Of a stretch of DNA of 15,579 nucleotides, positions 15,385 through 15,579 are shown in pieces. The notes beneath the pieces are model-generated. The model had not been told where the DNA came from. It saw nothing but the letters and a program-made list of their open reading frames with translations, and did no database searches. Position 1 is the first letter of the stretch. Each line of letters opens with the position of its first letter. The DNA is from Comamonas sp. lk (lineage in GTDB: Bacteria; Pseudomonadota; Gammaproteobacteria; Burkholderiales; Burkholderiaceae_C), in contig CAMCJY010000011.1 in NCBI GenBank assembly GCA_945875225.1, positions 1 to 15,579 on the forward strand, in the 5' to 3' direction. The position numbers were made by a program, and so were the translations under genes.

Positions 15385-15579
15385 TCAGGCCGGTTGAATA
15401 AGCGGGAGAGCAGGGGCGACTTCTAGGATGCATTGCTTGCCGCCGGCAAGCGCGCGCGCCAGCAAGGCATCCATAGACTCGTGGCGGTAGTTCACGGTGC
15501 GTAGCAGCATGGGCAGATTAACGCCTGCGACCAATTTACATTGCTGATGATCGGCAATTTTCTGCGCGATATTGCAAGG
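15385..15579 (-). CDS. PTS EIIA, mannose/sorbose family (N-terminus outside window)
   Basis: The last 64 codons of a gene that enters from the right edge. The minus strand reads CNIAQKIADHQQCKLVAGVN then LPMLLRTVNYR and ESMDALLARALAGGKQCI before a TGA at 15387-15385. The VNLPMLL motif followed by a helix is the typical C-terminal half of mannose-type EIIA domains. The phospho-histidine lies in the missing N-terminal part. It is translationally close to ptsH (4-base gap) and would be a terminal acceptor of the HPr phosphate. Confidence 0.88.
   Translation of the reverse strand, partial: PCNIAQKIADHQQCKLVAGVNLPMLLRTVNYRHESMDALLARALAGGKQCILEVAPALPLIQPA

Overview
The window looks like a chromosomal segment of a betaproteobacterium, most likely Burkholderiales (Comamonadaceae/Alcaligenaceae-like). 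This rests on the moderately high GC content, the gene order mannose-type EIIA - ptsH - ptsI, an NhaR-like LysR regulator, a YghZ-type aldo-keto reductase and a glutaryl-CoA dehydrogenase. I could not run a search, so the genus stays open. No tRNA, rRNA, CRISPR array, prophage or insertion sequence was seen.

Layout. (1) 1-723 (+): end of a class I SAM methyltransferase gene that runs off the left edge. (2) 766-4205 (-): a cytochrome P450, a DMT/EamA permease and an NhaR-like LysR regulator, all on the minus strand. (3) 4206-4387: a divergent promoter region with a perfect 11-bp palindrome and a good sigma70-type promoter reading into (4) 4388-4900 (+), an IscR/RrF2-family regulator that lacks the Fe-S cysteines. 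A symmetric hairpin terminator follows at 4942-4974. (5) 4992-6769 (-): a PQQ-dependent sorbosone/glucose dehydrogenase, a small periplasmic c-type cytochrome whose heme motif reads FATCH instead of CxxCH, and a short leftover of a second dehydrogenase C-terminus. (6) 7080-10048 (+): a TonB-dependent receptor very like E. coli YncD/PqqU (the PQQ importer), then a DUF3047 lipoprotein. (7) 10117-13315 (+): glutaryl-CoA dehydrogenase, a YghZ-like aldo-keto reductase and a second EamA permease, closely spaced. (8) 13312-15579 (-): ptsI, ptsH and the end of a mannose-family EIIA gene, convergent with the permease and overlapping its stop codon.

How the genes fit together. The most interesting block is 4992-9179. 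A receptor of the PqqU type lies divergent from a secreted quinoprotein dehydrogenase and a candidate periplasmic electron acceptor, and no PQQ biosynthesis gene is in view. The simplest reading is a PQQ-scavenging sugar-oxidation module: import PQQ across the outer membrane, load the periplasmic apo-dehydrogenase, and pass electrons to a cytochrome. The cytochrome has lost one heme-linking cysteine and sits beside a dehydrogenase relic, so the locus has been rearranged and its electron-transfer arm may be altered or decaying. The PTS genes at the right end are the usual regulatory-type proteobacterial phosphorelay; no sugar-specific EIIB/EIIC is visible.
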